This document shows positions 18,447 to 27,368 of a stretch of 64,000 nucleotides of DNA, in pieces; within the stretch, counting starts at the first letter, position 1; every line of letters starts with the position of its first letter. The notes below the pieces were generated by a model. The model was not told the origin of the DNA and did no database searches. It saw only the letters and a program-made list of their open reading frames with translations. This DNA is from Aquabacterium commune (GTDB lineage Bacteria; Pseudomonadota; Gammaproteobacteria; Burkholderiales; Burkholderiaceae_C), in assembly GCF_004362855.1 (NCBI RefSeq), contig NZ_SNXW01000002.1:124001-188000 (forward strand). Direction: 5' to 3'. The translations under genes were made by a program, and so were the position numbers.

Positions 18447-20633
18447 ATGGGATGCTGCGGACAAACCACCTCGACGGCCTCGGCCGGATCGGGCCCCACC
18501 ACGCTGGACACCGGCAAGCGCGTCAACTACACGCAGGGCATGCTGCTGGGCGTGGACGACTTCGTGCAGGAGCAGGCCTGGGGCATCGCCCGACGGCATG
18601 AGCTGGCGCGCGAGCTGCTGGGCTACGGCACGGTGCGCGGCCTGCAAGTCACGCTCGATGCCGGCGCACCGCGCGTGCGCGTCTCGCCCGGCATGGCCTG
18701 GACGCCCTCAGGCACGCCGGTGTGCGTGAACACCGAACAGTGCTGCAACGTCAACGACTGGCTCGCCGCCCACCAGGCCGAGTTCAAGTCCAGCCTGGTC
18801 GGCAACCCAGCGCCGCTGAGCCTGTACGTCGTGCTGGCCTACAACGCCTGCCTCACCGACCCCGTGCCCGTGCCCGGCGAGCCCTGCCGCAGCGAAAGCG
18901 AGCTGCTGGCCAACTCGCGCATCGCCGACTGCTTCAGCCTCACGCTGCGCCTGGATCCGCCACCGCAAATCGAAGAAGACGCCATCCGCGACTTCGCCGA
19001 CTGGCTGGCCAAGGTGCCGGTGGACGCGGCCTCGCCGCCGCTGTCCGAAGCCGATTTCCTCGACCAGCTGCGCGAGGCCGCCCAGGCCTGGCTGGCGCCT
19101 GTCTCGCCCTCGCCGGCCGACTACATGTTCGGCTCGCCACCGCTGGGCCTGGACAGCACCGACGGCCTGCTGCGCGCCGCCTTGCGCCTGTGGGTCACCG
19201 AGCTGCGCCAGCTCTGGCGCGCCCGCTACGGGTGCGGCCCCAACCCCATCCCGCCGGGCACGCAAGACGACGCCGTGCTGCTGGCCCGCATCGACCTGAA
19301 GGTCTTCACCCACACCCTGGAGGCCGACACGGGCATCGCCCTGTCGCAAGACGCGCGCCCCGTGCTGCTGAGCCTGCGCATGCTGCAGGAGCTCATCACC
19401 CAGAACCCCGCGCCCGAACCCGGCAACGCCATCGTCGAAGAGCGCAGCTTCGGCCAGGCCTCGACCCCCGGCAGCAGCACCGCCTACGCCCGCGCCGACC
19501 ACAGCCACGGCACACCCGTGCTGCCCGACCTGGCGGGTGACGTCACCGGCCCGATCACCGCCAACGAGGTCGTGGCCCTGCGCGGCCGCGCCATCGACGC
19601 CACCGCACCCACCGAGCGCGATGTGCTGGCACTGACCGCCGCCGGACACTGGGCCCCCGCACCGCTGCCCCAGGCCGCCAACACGCTGCCTGCGGCCGAG
19701 ACCTTCGGCGCCACCGGCAGCGCTGGCACCCAAGCCAGCTTTGCCCGCGCCGACCACGTCCACCCCATGCCCGTGCTGCCGCCGCTGCCTGCGCTGGCGG
19801 GCGACGTCACCGGCGCCATCGGCGACAACACCGTCACCGCGCTGCAAAGCGTGGCCGTGGCCGACACCGCCCCCACCGCGGGCCAGGTGCTGATGTGCCA
19901 GAGCACGCTGCCCAGCGCAGGTCCCGGCCGACCACGCCCGCCCAACCTGGTCTGGACACCCGTGACCCTGCCCAGCCTGGGCGACATCCCCACGGCCGCC
20001 ACCACCGCGCCCAGCGGCCTGGTGTTCGGCAGCGCCAGCCAGGTCGGCACCGCCAGCGACTACGCCCGCGCCGACCACCAGCACGGCCTGCCGCTGCTCG
20101 GTGGCGATGTGCAAACCGACAGTGCCAGTGAGCTGACCATCGTCGCGCTGCAACGCCAGCCGCTCAAGGCTGATTCGCCCAACAAAGGCGATGTGCTCAC
20201 CTTCAATGGCGAGGCCTGGGTGCCTGGCGAGGGCGGGGCAGCAAGCGCAAGCCCCGTGCAGGTCATTGCCGCTGGCGTGCTGGAGATGACCATCGCCAAC
20301 GGCAAGCCCTCGGTGACAGCCACCTTCATCAGCCACGCGTTCAAGGTGCGCGTGCGCTCCGTGAAAGAGAACACCGCCGTGCTGGGCCTGCAGCTCAACG
20401 ACCTGCCAAAGGTGAAAGACGGCGCGGTGCGCCTGGACCACATCGTGCTGCTGACGCCGCTGTTCGACCCCAAGCAGCCGCCCGTGCTGGCCTACCTGCA
20501 GACGCTGGAATCGGCCAGCGATGGCAACAACCTGGCCGCCGACATCGTGCTGCTGCTCAACCAGGCGTTTGTGGACGGCACGTACGCCGTGCAGTTCCAG
20601 ATCACCCGCATCCAGACCCCTGTTCTGACGTGA
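18447..20633 (+). CDS. Fibre protein 1 with triple HxH tail-fibre repeats
   Basis: A 728-aa protein. ATG 18447 was chosen because GGAGGA lies 7 nt upstream; an in-frame TTG two codons earlier is less likely. Residues about 25-70 hold an attachment-like motif (MLLGVDDFVQEQAWGIARR, then LLGYGTVRGLQVTL) shared with the next protein. From residue about 345 three copies of an ARADHxH element occur (about 348, 433 and 540), two of them followed by LAGDVTG. HxH motifs bind iron in the T4 long-tail-fibre tip, so trimeric fibre folding is expected. The N terminus is Cys-rich (MGCCGQ). Confidence 0.8.
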   Translation: MGCCGQTTSTASAGSGPTTLDTGKRVNYTQGMLLGVDDFVQEQAWGIARRHELARELLGYGTVRGLQVTLDAGAPRVRVSPGMAWTPSGTPVCVNTEQCCNVNDWLAAHQAEFKSSLVGNPAPLSLYVVLAYNACLTDPVPVPGEPCRSESELLANSRIADCFSLTLRLDPPPQIEEDAIRDFADWLAKVPVDAASPPLSEADFLDQLREAAQAWLAPVSPSPADYMFGSPPLGLDSTDGLLRAALRLWVTELRQLWRARYGCGPNPIPPGTQDDAVLLARIDLKVFTHTLEADTGIALSQDARPVLLSLRMLQELITQNPAPEPGNAIVEERSFGQASTPGSSTAYARADHSHGTPVLPDLAGDVTGPITANEVVALRGRAIDATAPTERDVLALTAAGHWAPAPLPQAANTLPAAETFGATGSAGTQASFARADHVHPMPVLPPLPALAGDVTGAIGDNTVTALQSVAVADTAPTAGQVLMCQSTLPSAGPGRPRPPNLVWTPVTLPSLGDIPTAATTAPSGLVFGSASQVGTASDYARADHQHGLPLLGGDVQTDSASELTIVALQRQPLKADSPNKGDVLTFNGEAWVPGEGGAASASPVQVIAAGVLEMTIANGKPSVTATFISHAFKVRVRSVKENTAVLGLQLNDLPKVKDGAVRLDHIVLLTPLFDPKQPPVLAYLQTLESASDGNNLAADIVLLLNQAFVDGTYAVQFQITRIQTPVLT

Positions 20634-20640
20634 GGCTGCC

Positions 20641-23025
20641 ATGAGCGACGACACCCTGCTGGGCACCCCGATCACGGACGAGGCCATCGCCGCCGTCCAC
20701 TTCTTCAACGGCCGCCTGCTCACCAGCCGCGACCTCTCGCGCGAGCAGGACGCCCGCCGCACCGCCGACGCCCGCGTGGGCGCGGCCACGGGCGGCGGCA
20801 TCGCCTGGGGGCTGGAGGTCAATGCCAGCGGCACCGGCGCGGGAACCAGCACAGGCAACGTGCGCGTGGACCCGGGCCTGGCCTTGGGGCTGGCCGGCAA
20901 CAGCCTCAAGCTGGCACGGCCCTTCACGGTGACGCTGGTGCAGCCGCCGTCCACCACCACGGCCTCGTCGGACGGCAGCTTCACGCCCTGCAAGCCGCTG
21001 GGCCCGGGCACCTACGTGGCCGGCGACGGGCTGTTCCTGCTGACGCTCGCCCCCATCGACCAGCCCCATGACCTGGCGCCCGTGCTGGCCATCGACAACA
21101 GCCGCACGCGCTGCAACACCGACGTCATGCTCGAAGCCGTGCAGCTGCGCCTGCTGCGCGTCAACGACTTCAACGCCACCGGCACCGACGCCCGCGCCGT
21201 GGCCCGCCTGCGCAACGAGGTCGCCTACGACTGCTTCGGTGCGAAGCCCCGCCAGAGCGCCCATGGCCAGCCCCTGACCAGCGCGGTGCGCATGGCCTCG
21301 CAGCAGGTGATGCCGCTGGGCCTGATCGACCGCATGCGCGTGGACGGCAGCCTCAGCCTGTGCGAGGTGCCGCTGGCGCTGATTTACATGGTGGGCGACG
21401 CGGTCGTGTTCATCGATGGGCAGTCCGTGCGCCGCCGCGTGGCCGCCGCCGGCGCCACCGTGCCCTGGGCACCCTGGCTGGGCGAGCGCCTGCAGGCCAC
21501 CACCGAGGCCCAGTTCGCACAGTTCCAGGAGCAGGTGGCCGACACCCCCGCTGTGCTGGCCGAGGCCGCCACGCAATCCCTGAGTTGGCTGCCCCCGGCC
21601 GGCTTCCTGCCGGCAGCCACCGACTGGCGCCGCTTCCTGGGGGCCCGCGCCCCGGCGCGCGAGGTGCCCCTGTCGGCAGGCGATGCCCCCGAGGTGCTGG
21701 CCAGCGCCCTGGCCTGCGACCCAGTGCAACTGGCGCAAACCAGCGACGACACGCGCTTTCGCATCTACCGCATCGGTGGCACGGCCGCAGGGCCCTTGCT
21801 CTTCGTGCGCGACAGCCGCCGCATCCGACACGCCGAGCAAATCTGGCTGGATGGCCTGCGCGCCGACCTGCCCGGTGTGAGCGATGTGCAAAGCGCCATC
21901 GACACCCTGCGCAACGGCACCTGCCTGCACACCGTGCTGCGCCCCGGCATGGACTTCGCCCGCGTCGAGCGCGCCCTGGCCGACCAGAGCGTGGTCAGCG
22001 TCTGCTTCGAGCCCGGCCTCTACGAGCTGGACCAGCCCCTGAGCTTCACCCGCATCGACCGCCTCAGCATCCAGGGCCATGGGGCGCTGCTGCGCTGCGC
22101 AGGCAGCGAGCAGGTGCTCGTCGTCGTGGGCGGCGGCAGCGTGGACATCGACGGGCTGGCGCTCGAAGGCGGCAAGGTCACGGTGGGCGGCACGGCCAAC
22201 ACGGCGCACGGCCTGGGCGGTGCGCTGACCGTGCGCGACACCCGCGTGGTGCGCATCCGCGGCGTGAGCGCCAGCACGCGCGATGGCGACGCGCTGGGCG
22301 CCTGCGGCATCCACGTGCGGCTCAATGAGCCGGCCGACACCCAGACGCCCGAGCGCTGGCTGCGCGTGCACATCAGCGACTGCGAGGTGCGCGTGGGCGC
22401 GCGGCAAAGCGGCATCCTCTGCCTCAACGCCGACGAGGCCCACCTGCACGACAACCACATCCGCGCCCTCGATGCGCAGCGCCCGATGCAGCGCGGCATC
22501 ACCGTGGCGGGCCAGCGCGCAGGCGACATCCAGGTCACACGCAACCAGGTCTGGGATGCCATCGAAGGCATCACCATCGCCACCTCGGACACCAGCGGCA
22601 AAGACAGCCCCGCCCTGCAGACCGAGCGGTTGGAGCTTGCACACAACCGCGTGCGCGTGCAACTGGCCGGCATCGAGCGCCACGAGAGCCGCTACGGCCT
22701 GTTCGTGGGCAATGTGGCCTCGGCCCGGGTGCAGCGCAACGAGGTCCATGGCGACCCCGAGCAAGCCGCCGAACTGCCGCTGCACGGCATCCGCATCGCG
22801 GGTGTGTTCGGGCCGCAGGTGCTGGTGCGCGACAACCGCCTGCAAGGCACGGCCATCGGCATCCGCTTCCAGCCCAGCAGCTACGCGCACGAACAGACGC
22901 TGTGGGTGATGGAAGCCAATGTGGGCGAAGGCCTGCTCGGCCAGGAGCCGCGCGGCAACCTGATCGTCATCGACGAGAAATGGTTCAAGCGGGTCATCCT
23001 GCGCGACAACGTGGAACTGCCGTGA
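20641..23025 (+). CDS. Fibre/tail-spike protein 2 with right-handed beta-helix
   Basis: A 794-aa protein. The N-terminal region (FFNGRLLTSRDLSREQDARR, then GIAWGLEV) parallels the attachment motif of the previous fibre protein. Residues about 420-790 show a repeating pattern typical of a right-handed parallel beta-helix (pectate-lyase-like or tail-spike-like): LDQPLSFTRIDRLSIQGHG, VDIDGLALEGGKVTV, AHLHDNHIRAL, DIQVTRNQVWDAIEGITI. Such spikes bind or cleave surface glycans, but catalytic acids cannot be assigned here. Only 7 nt separate it from fibre 1. Confidence 0.8.
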   Translation: MSDDTLLGTPITDEAIAAVHFFNGRLLTSRDLSREQDARRTADARVGAATGGGIAWGLEVNASGTGAGTSTGNVRVDPGLALGLAGNSLKLARPFTVTLVQPPSTTTASSDGSFTPCKPLGPGTYVAGDGLFLLTLAPIDQPHDLAPVLAIDNSRTRCNTDVMLEAVQLRLLRVNDFNATGTDARAVARLRNEVAYDCFGAKPRQSAHGQPLTSAVRMASQQVMPLGLIDRMRVDGSLSLCEVPLALIYMVGDAVVFIDGQSVRRRVAAAGATVPWAPWLGERLQATTEAQFAQFQEQVADTPAVLAEAATQSLSWLPPAGFLPAATDWRRFLGARAPAREVPLSAGDAPEVLASALACDPVQLAQTSDDTRFRIYRIGGTAAGPLLFVRDSRRIRHAEQIWLDGLRADLPGVSDVQSAIDTLRNGTCLHTVLRPGMDFARVERALADQSVVSVCFEPGLYELDQPLSFTRIDRLSIQGHGALLRCAGSEQVLVVVGGGSVDIDGLALEGGKVTVGGTANTAHGLGGALTVRDTRVVRIRGVSASTRDGDALGACGIHVRLNEPADTQTPERWLRVHISDCEVRVGARQSGILCLNADEAHLHDNHIRALDAQRPMQRGITVAGQRAGDIQVTRNQVWDAIEGITIATSDTSGKDSPALQTERLELAHNRVRVQLAGIERHESRYGLFVGNVASARVQRNEVHGDPEQAAELPLHGIRIAGVFGPQVLVRDNRLQGTAIGIRFQPSSYAHEQTLWVMEANVGEGLLGQEPRGNLIVIDEKWFKRVILRDNVELP

Positions 23026-23308
23026 CCTGGCGCAAGCCCACCACGCCGATGGCAAGCTGGGGATTGACGGCCTCGCTGCGCAAGCGCAATCTCGCACACA
23101 CCATGCTTGACGCGACGGTACGCGGGGCCGGGTGTGCGAGTGGGTGGCGGCGTGTCCTGTCTCGGTGGGCTGATGTCTTCCGGTTCTGCGATGCTTCCGT
23201 GCCCACGATCGGCAACGGCTTCGGGGTTCGAATCCCTGGTGTGGAGGGGAGTGCTGCCCAAGCCCTCCCCGCTCTGATTTTTCCCGCAGGCCCTGGGGCG
23301 GAGGCCGC
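23026..23308 (+). other. 283-nt gap inside the eCIS cluster
   Basis: The longest non-coding interval inside the eCIS cluster. It contains a 9-bp inverted repeat (23091-23099 with 23132-23140) and, further on, an isolated tRNA T-arm-like element at 23221-23237. No convincing ORF or strong promoter is visible. It may hold a secondary promoter for the tape-measure, ATPase, cargo and glycosyltransferase genes, or mark an old insertion point. Confidence 0.5.
23221..23237 (+). other. Isolated tRNA T-arm-like hairpin
   Basis: Five-base stem CGGGG/CCCTG (one G-T pair) enclosing the canonical seven-base loop TTCGAAT. No matching acceptor, D-arm or anticodon arm, and no CCA, could be found around it, so this is not a functional tRNA. 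It could be a tRNA 3' remnant left by an integration event, or chance. Confidence 0.35.
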
Positions 23309-25195
23309 ATGAGCGCCACAGCGTCGCGCATCGACCGGGTCCGCGTGGTGGTGGCGCCCGGCACGCAGGCCTCGGCATGGACCCCACGCCTGCGACACGC
23401 GCTGGCCCACTGGCTGGACACCGCCGAGGCCCAGCGACACGATCTGCCGAGCGACGCCATCGTGTTGATCAGGCAGGTGAAAACCTCCTGGCGCGCCGTT
23501 CAACAGGCTGGACAAGCAACGGTGCAACCACCTTCGTTGAGCGCAGCCTTGCACAGCGCCCAACATGGCTTGGCCCTCTCTGGCGCGCCCGCAGGCGCCG
23601 GCTGCCCGGCCGTGTGGTTTGGCAACGAGGCCGAGGTGCTGGCCGGCCTGGCCCGCGACGCCCTGAGCGGTTCGCTGGCGCAACGCTGGTGGTGGCGCCA
23701 ACTGGTGGGCCGCCCTGTTCACGACGAGGTGGTGCAGCAGCGCTGGGTGGCATCGCCCCGGCACGTGCCCCTGGCACTGAGCCTCTTGCACACCGAGCGG
23801 CAAGACACCCCCTGGCTGCGCCACATGGACGCGGGCCACCGCGAGGCGATGTTGCAGGCCCTGGCATCGGCCTTCCCGACCGACGCGGCCGTGCTGGCCT
23901 GGGTGCGCCACGGGGTCACGCTGCCCCAGGGCCCCAACGATGGCGATGCCGCCTGGCGCCTCGCACGGCTGTGCGCCGCCCTGGTCCACCGCCCGCACGA
24001 TGCAGCCCATGGTGGCAACTTCCTGACCAGGCACGCCCAGGCACTGGGCCACGCCAGCCACGCCAGCCCGACCCTGCACGCAGGCGGCACAGATGGCGCG
24101 CGCGCCCCGGACGACATCGGCGGCACCCATGCTTCCGCCTGGACGAGGACGCCCCCGCCCGCAGGCACCTGGGGCGCTCAGACCCACCTTGACACCATTG
24201 AAGCCGGTGGGGCCGGTGGGGCCGCCGGCCCCACGCCGGACGCTGTCGGCCCCACGGCCCAGCACGCAAGCCGGGCACACGCATCGCAAGGCGGCACGGG
24301 CCACGGGCACGCCACCGACCACGCCCGTGCCCAGCATCGCGACAACGCACCTGGCCGAACCGTCCACGATGCCCTCACGGCGGGTGCCCAGCCACAGACG
24401 CCCTCACCTTCACCGGCACATTCACTGGCACATTCACTGGCACATCCACCTCCACCCTCAAGCACCTTGGGCCGCGCTGACATCCAAACCCCACTCGCGC
24501 CCACCTCGGCCGATGCACCAGCGCCCCACACGCCCGACCTCAGCAGCCAGCGCAGCGCAGCCCCATCGCGGGAAGATGGCGCCCAGGCACTGGACCACGC
24601 AGCGCACCCCCCCGCTGACGACGCCCCCCAGACCCACAGGTCCAGCACCCACCACCCTCGCCCCTTGGCAGACCGCGACCCTGCCCGGGTGGCAACGACA
24701 GGGGCACTGCCCAGGGCTGCATCCCGCACCGACACACCGCATGCCGGGCTGTTCTTCCTGCTCAACGCCGCCATCGGCCTGGGCTGGTACGGTGATTTCA
24801 CCCAGCCTCAGCACCAGGGGCTGGACGCTTCACCCTGGCAGTTCCTGCGCGCGGCCGGACAGGCGCTGCTGGGCCACCGCTGGCACGACGACCCCTTGCA
24901 CGGCTGGCTGATGGCCATGGACCCCAACCCCGTGCCGTCGGCTGAACTGCGCCCGCTCTGGCCCAAGCTGCGCACACGCCTCTCGCTGGCGATGGGCTTG
25001 CCGCGCACACAGGCCGTTCAGCTCACCGTGCGCCTGCCCGGCCAGGTGCGCCTGCGCCCCGGCCGCGTGGACGTGCATGCGCCGCTGGCCCAGCTGCCCC
25101 TGGCCGTGCGCATGGCCGGCCTGGACCGCGACATCGGCTGGCTGCCCGCCGCTGGCCTGGACATCCGCTTCCATTTCGAGGCCGGGACACCATGA
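23309..25195 (+). CDS. eCIS tape-measure-type protein (Pvc14-like)
   Basis: A 628-aa protein. The C terminus (about residues 470-628) carries GLFFLLNAAIGLGWYGDFT and a terminal block ending LAVRMAGLDRDIGWLPAAGL plus IRFHFE, which matches the closing signature (LDRDPGW...FHF type) of the contractile-injection-system tape-measure family. The N-terminal about 210 residues are ordered. The middle (about 240-470) is a Pro/His/Ala/Thr-rich low-complexity linker with a 12-nt in-frame repeat encoding a Ser-Leu-Ala-His unit. In related particles this protein sets tube length. The 3' end overlaps the ATPase gene by 4 nt. Confidence 0.72.
   Translation: MSATASRIDRVRVVVAPGTQASAWTPRLRHALAHWLDTAEAQRHDLPSDAIVLIRQVKTSWRAVQQAGQATVQPPSLSAALHSAQHGLALSGAPAGAGCPAVWFGNEAEVLAGLARDALSGSLAQRWWWRQLVGRPVHDEVVQQRWVASPRHVPLALSLLHTERQDTPWLRHMDAGHREAMLQALASAFPTDAAVLAWVRHGVTLPQGPNDGDAAWRLARLCAALVHRPHDAAHGGNFLTRHAQALGHASHASPTLHAGGTDGARAPDDIGGTHASAWTRTPPPAGTWGAQTHLDTIEAGGAGGAAGPTPDAVGPTAQHASRAHASQGGTGHGHATDHARAQHRDNAPGRTVHDALTAGAQPQTPSPSPAHSLAHSLAHPPPPSSTLGRADIQTPLAPTSADAPAPHTPDLSSQRSAAPSREDGAQALDHAAHPPADDAPQTHRSSTHHPRPLADRDPARVATTGALPRAASRTDTPHAGLFFLLNAAIGLGWYGDFTQPQHQGLDASPWQFLRAAGQALLGHRWHDDPLHGWLMAMDPNPVPSAELRPLWPKLRTRLSLAMGLPRTQAVQLTVRLPGQVRLRPGRVDVHAPLAQLPLAVRMAGLDRDIGWLPAAGLDIRFHFEAGTP
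24417..24450 (+). repeat. 12-nt in-frame tandem repeat in the tape-measure linker
   Basis: About 2.5 copies of the unit CACATTCACTGG encoding a His-Ser-Leu-Ala tetrapeptide. The length is a multiple of three, so copy-number change would not shift frame. Confidence 0.7.
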
Positions 25196-27366
25196 TGCGC
25201 ACACCGCCGTCATCACCCCTTGCACCACCGCCCGCTGCGCTGAGCGATGCCCGCGTGGCCCACCTGTGGCGCACCCGCACCGTGCTGGCCCTGCTGCGCG
25301 CAGGCCTCGGCACGCACGGCGACATGGCCGCCTGGCTGGAGCGCCACCCGGTGCTGCAAGCCGTGCTCGACGACGCTGCCGACGCCGGCCTGGACGACCT
25401 CAAGCTGGACGAAGGCATCGCCCGCCTCGATGCCCTGCTGTCCATCCAGACGCACAGCGCCCTGGGCCGGCTGCAGCAATCGCTGGGGCTGGACGCCGAT
25501 GGCCTGAGCTGCTGGGTGGCCGCGGCCCTGAGCGACGACGACCCGCGCCTGGCGCCCGTCATCGACGACCTGCACGGACAAGGTGGGCGCATCACCCGCG
25601 CCACCCTGGTCAGCCTGTGTGGGCCGCAAACCGCCGCCCTGGCCCTGCAGGCCTTGCACCACGCCCACGCCCTGCTGGCCGACCAGCGCTGCTGGGTGGC
25701 CGATGCGGCGCTGTGGGCCCTGGCCTGCGGCCTGCCACCGCCGCCCGGCACCTGGCAACACCTGCCGCACAGCGCGCTGCCCAGGCTGGACGAGCTCATC
25801 CTGCCCGAAACCTGGCGCCAGCGGCTGCGCGCCGCCGCCCAGCAGGGCCATGGCATGGTCCAGCCCGCGCCGCAGCCCCCGACAAGCCGCGGCGTGTGCT
25901 GGCTGCTGCGCGGCAGCCCTGGCAGCGGGCGCCACAGCCTGGCCGCGGCCCTGGCCCAATCCGCCGGACTGGGCCTGGTGATGCCGGTGATCGACGCCAG
26001 CAGGGCGCTGTCAGACGGCACAGCGCATGGCACGGCACATGGCGCGGCACATGGCGCGGCACACGACACGGCACACACCCCGCCGGCCCATGCCAGCCTC
26101 TGCACCGCGGCCGTGCTGCTGGGCGCCATGCCCGTGCTGAGCCTGTCCCCCGCACCGGGCGAGCGCCTGCAACTGCCCGAGCCCCCGCTGCGCCTGGCGC
26201 ACGCCCCCGGTCAAGCGCCGCTGATGGCCGTGCGCCTGCCACGCCACGGTGGCCTGGGCATGCCGGGCTGGGACACCCGCCAGATCGACCTGACGCCCCC
26301 CGATGCCACCGAGCGGCACCGGCACTGGCAACGCGCCCTGGGCACCGACGTGCCCCCCGAAGTGCTGGGCCTGCGCCTGCCACGCGGCACCCTGCACCGC
26401 GTTGCGCGCGCGGCGCAAGGCGAGCACATGGGCACCCTCGACACCCTGGGCACCCTGGGCGCCCAGGCCAGCCCGGCCTGGATGGCCACCATCGTGTCGC
26501 ACCTGGAGGCGCAAGGCCGCTTCGCGCTGGATGGCATCGCGCGGCGCATGCCCGACGTGCGCGCCGAGGAAGCCCTGGCCCTGCCCGCCGACGCCCAGGA
26601 CGAGTTCGATGCGCTCGTGGCCCGCTGCCGCCACCGCGACGCCCTCGCCGAGGCCCTGCCCGCGGCCTTCGGTCACGCCAGCGGCGTGCGTGCGCTGTTC
26701 AAAGGCGCCAGCGGCACGGGCAAGACGCTCGCGGCACGCCACCTCGCCACCGCCCTGGGCCGGCCGCTTTACCGCGTGGACCTGGCCGCCACCGTGAGCA
26801 AGTACATCGGCGAAACCGAGCGCAACCTGGAGCGCGTCTTCGAGGCCGCCGAGTCCCTCGACATCGTGCTGCTGCTCGACGAAGGCGATGCCTTGCTGGC
26901 CGGGCGCACCCAGGTCGGCAACGCCACCGACCGCTACGCCAACCACGAGACCAACTACCTGCTGCAGCGCCTGGAACACTACAGCGGCGTGCTGGTGGTG
27001 ACCACCAACGCGGCCGAGCGCATCGACACGGCGTTCTCCCGCCGCATGGACGTCACCCTCGACTTCCCCCTGCCCGACGCCCTCACCCGCCTGGCGCTGT
27101 GGCAGGCGCACCTGGGGCACCTGGGGCCAGCGCTGCACCCTGAGCACCATGACGATGCAGCCGCAGCACAGTGGCTCGATGGCCTGGAGCGCGTCGCCCT
27201 GCGCTGTGCCTTGTCGGGCGGGCAGATCCGCAACGCCGCGCTGCACGCCACCTTGCTGGCGCTGGACGGCACGGGCCGCATCGGCCCCCATGAGCTGCGC
27301 CTGGCGCTGGAGCGCGAGTACCGCAAGGTCGGCCAGCAGTGCCCCTCGCTGGACGAGGTGTTCTGA
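25192..27366 (+). CDS. AAA+ ATPase of the eCIS (Pvc15/Afp15-like)
   Basis: A 724-aa ATPase. The C-terminal AAA module has Walker A GASGTGKT at about residue 505, Walker B IVLLLDEGD at about 559-567, and the sensor-1 region LVVTTNAAERIDTAF with arginine-finger-like SRRMD. A second, degenerate P-loop (GSPGSGRH) occurs at about residue 242, so the protein has two AAA-like halves with the first probably weak. Pvc15-type ATPases are needed for particle assembly or cargo loading rather than ClpV-like recycling. Start ATGATG overlaps the previous stop. A Gly-Thr-Ala-His repeat lies in the inter-domain linker. Confidence 0.92.
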   Translation: MMRTPPSSPLAPPPAALSDARVAHLWRTRTVLALLRAGLGTHGDMAAWLERHPVLQAVLDDAADAGLDDLKLDEGIARLDALLSIQTHSALGRLQQSLGLDADGLSCWVAAALSDDDPRLAPVIDDLHGQGGRITRATLVSLCGPQTAALALQALHHAHALLADQRCWVADAALWALACGLPPPPGTWQHLPHSALPRLDELILPETWRQRLRAAAQQGHGMVQPAPQPPTSRGVCWLLRGSPGSGRHSLAAALAQSAGLGLVMPVIDASRALSDGTAHGTAHGAAHGAAHDTAHTPPAHASLCTAAVLLGAMPVLSLSPAPGERLQLPEPPLRLAHAPGQAPLMAVRLPRHGGLGMPGWDTRQIDLTPPDATERHRHWQRALGTDVPPEVLGLRLPRGTLHRVARAAQGEHMGTLDTLGTLGAQASPAWMATIVSHLEAQGRFALDGIARRMPDVRAEEALALPADAQDEFDALVARCRHRDALAEALPAAFGHASGVRALFKGASGTGKTLAARHLATALGRPLYRVDLAATVSKYIGETERNLERVFEAAESLDIVLLLDEGDALLAGRTQVGNATDRYANHETNYLLQRLEHYSGVLVVTTNAAERIDTAFSRRMDVTLDFPLPDALTRLALWQAHLGHLGPALHPEHHDDAAAAQWLDGLERVALRCALSGGQIRNAALHATLLALDGTGRIGPHELRLALEREYRKVGQQCPSLDEVF
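26017..26080 (+). repeat. 12-nt in-frame tandem repeat in the ATPase linker
   Basis: About five imperfect copies of a GGCACGGCACAT-like 12-mer encoding a Gly-Thr/Ala-Ala-His tetrapeptide within the AAA+ ATPase. It falls between the two AAA-like halves, in a region with no recognisable motif. Confidence 0.75.
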
Positions 27367-27368
27367 GC

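Noticed and set aside
23071..23312. Possible small plus-strand ORF across the fibre/tape-measure gap.
   Set aside because: No ribosome site, no homology-like pattern, and it spans the inverted repeat and T-arm-like element.
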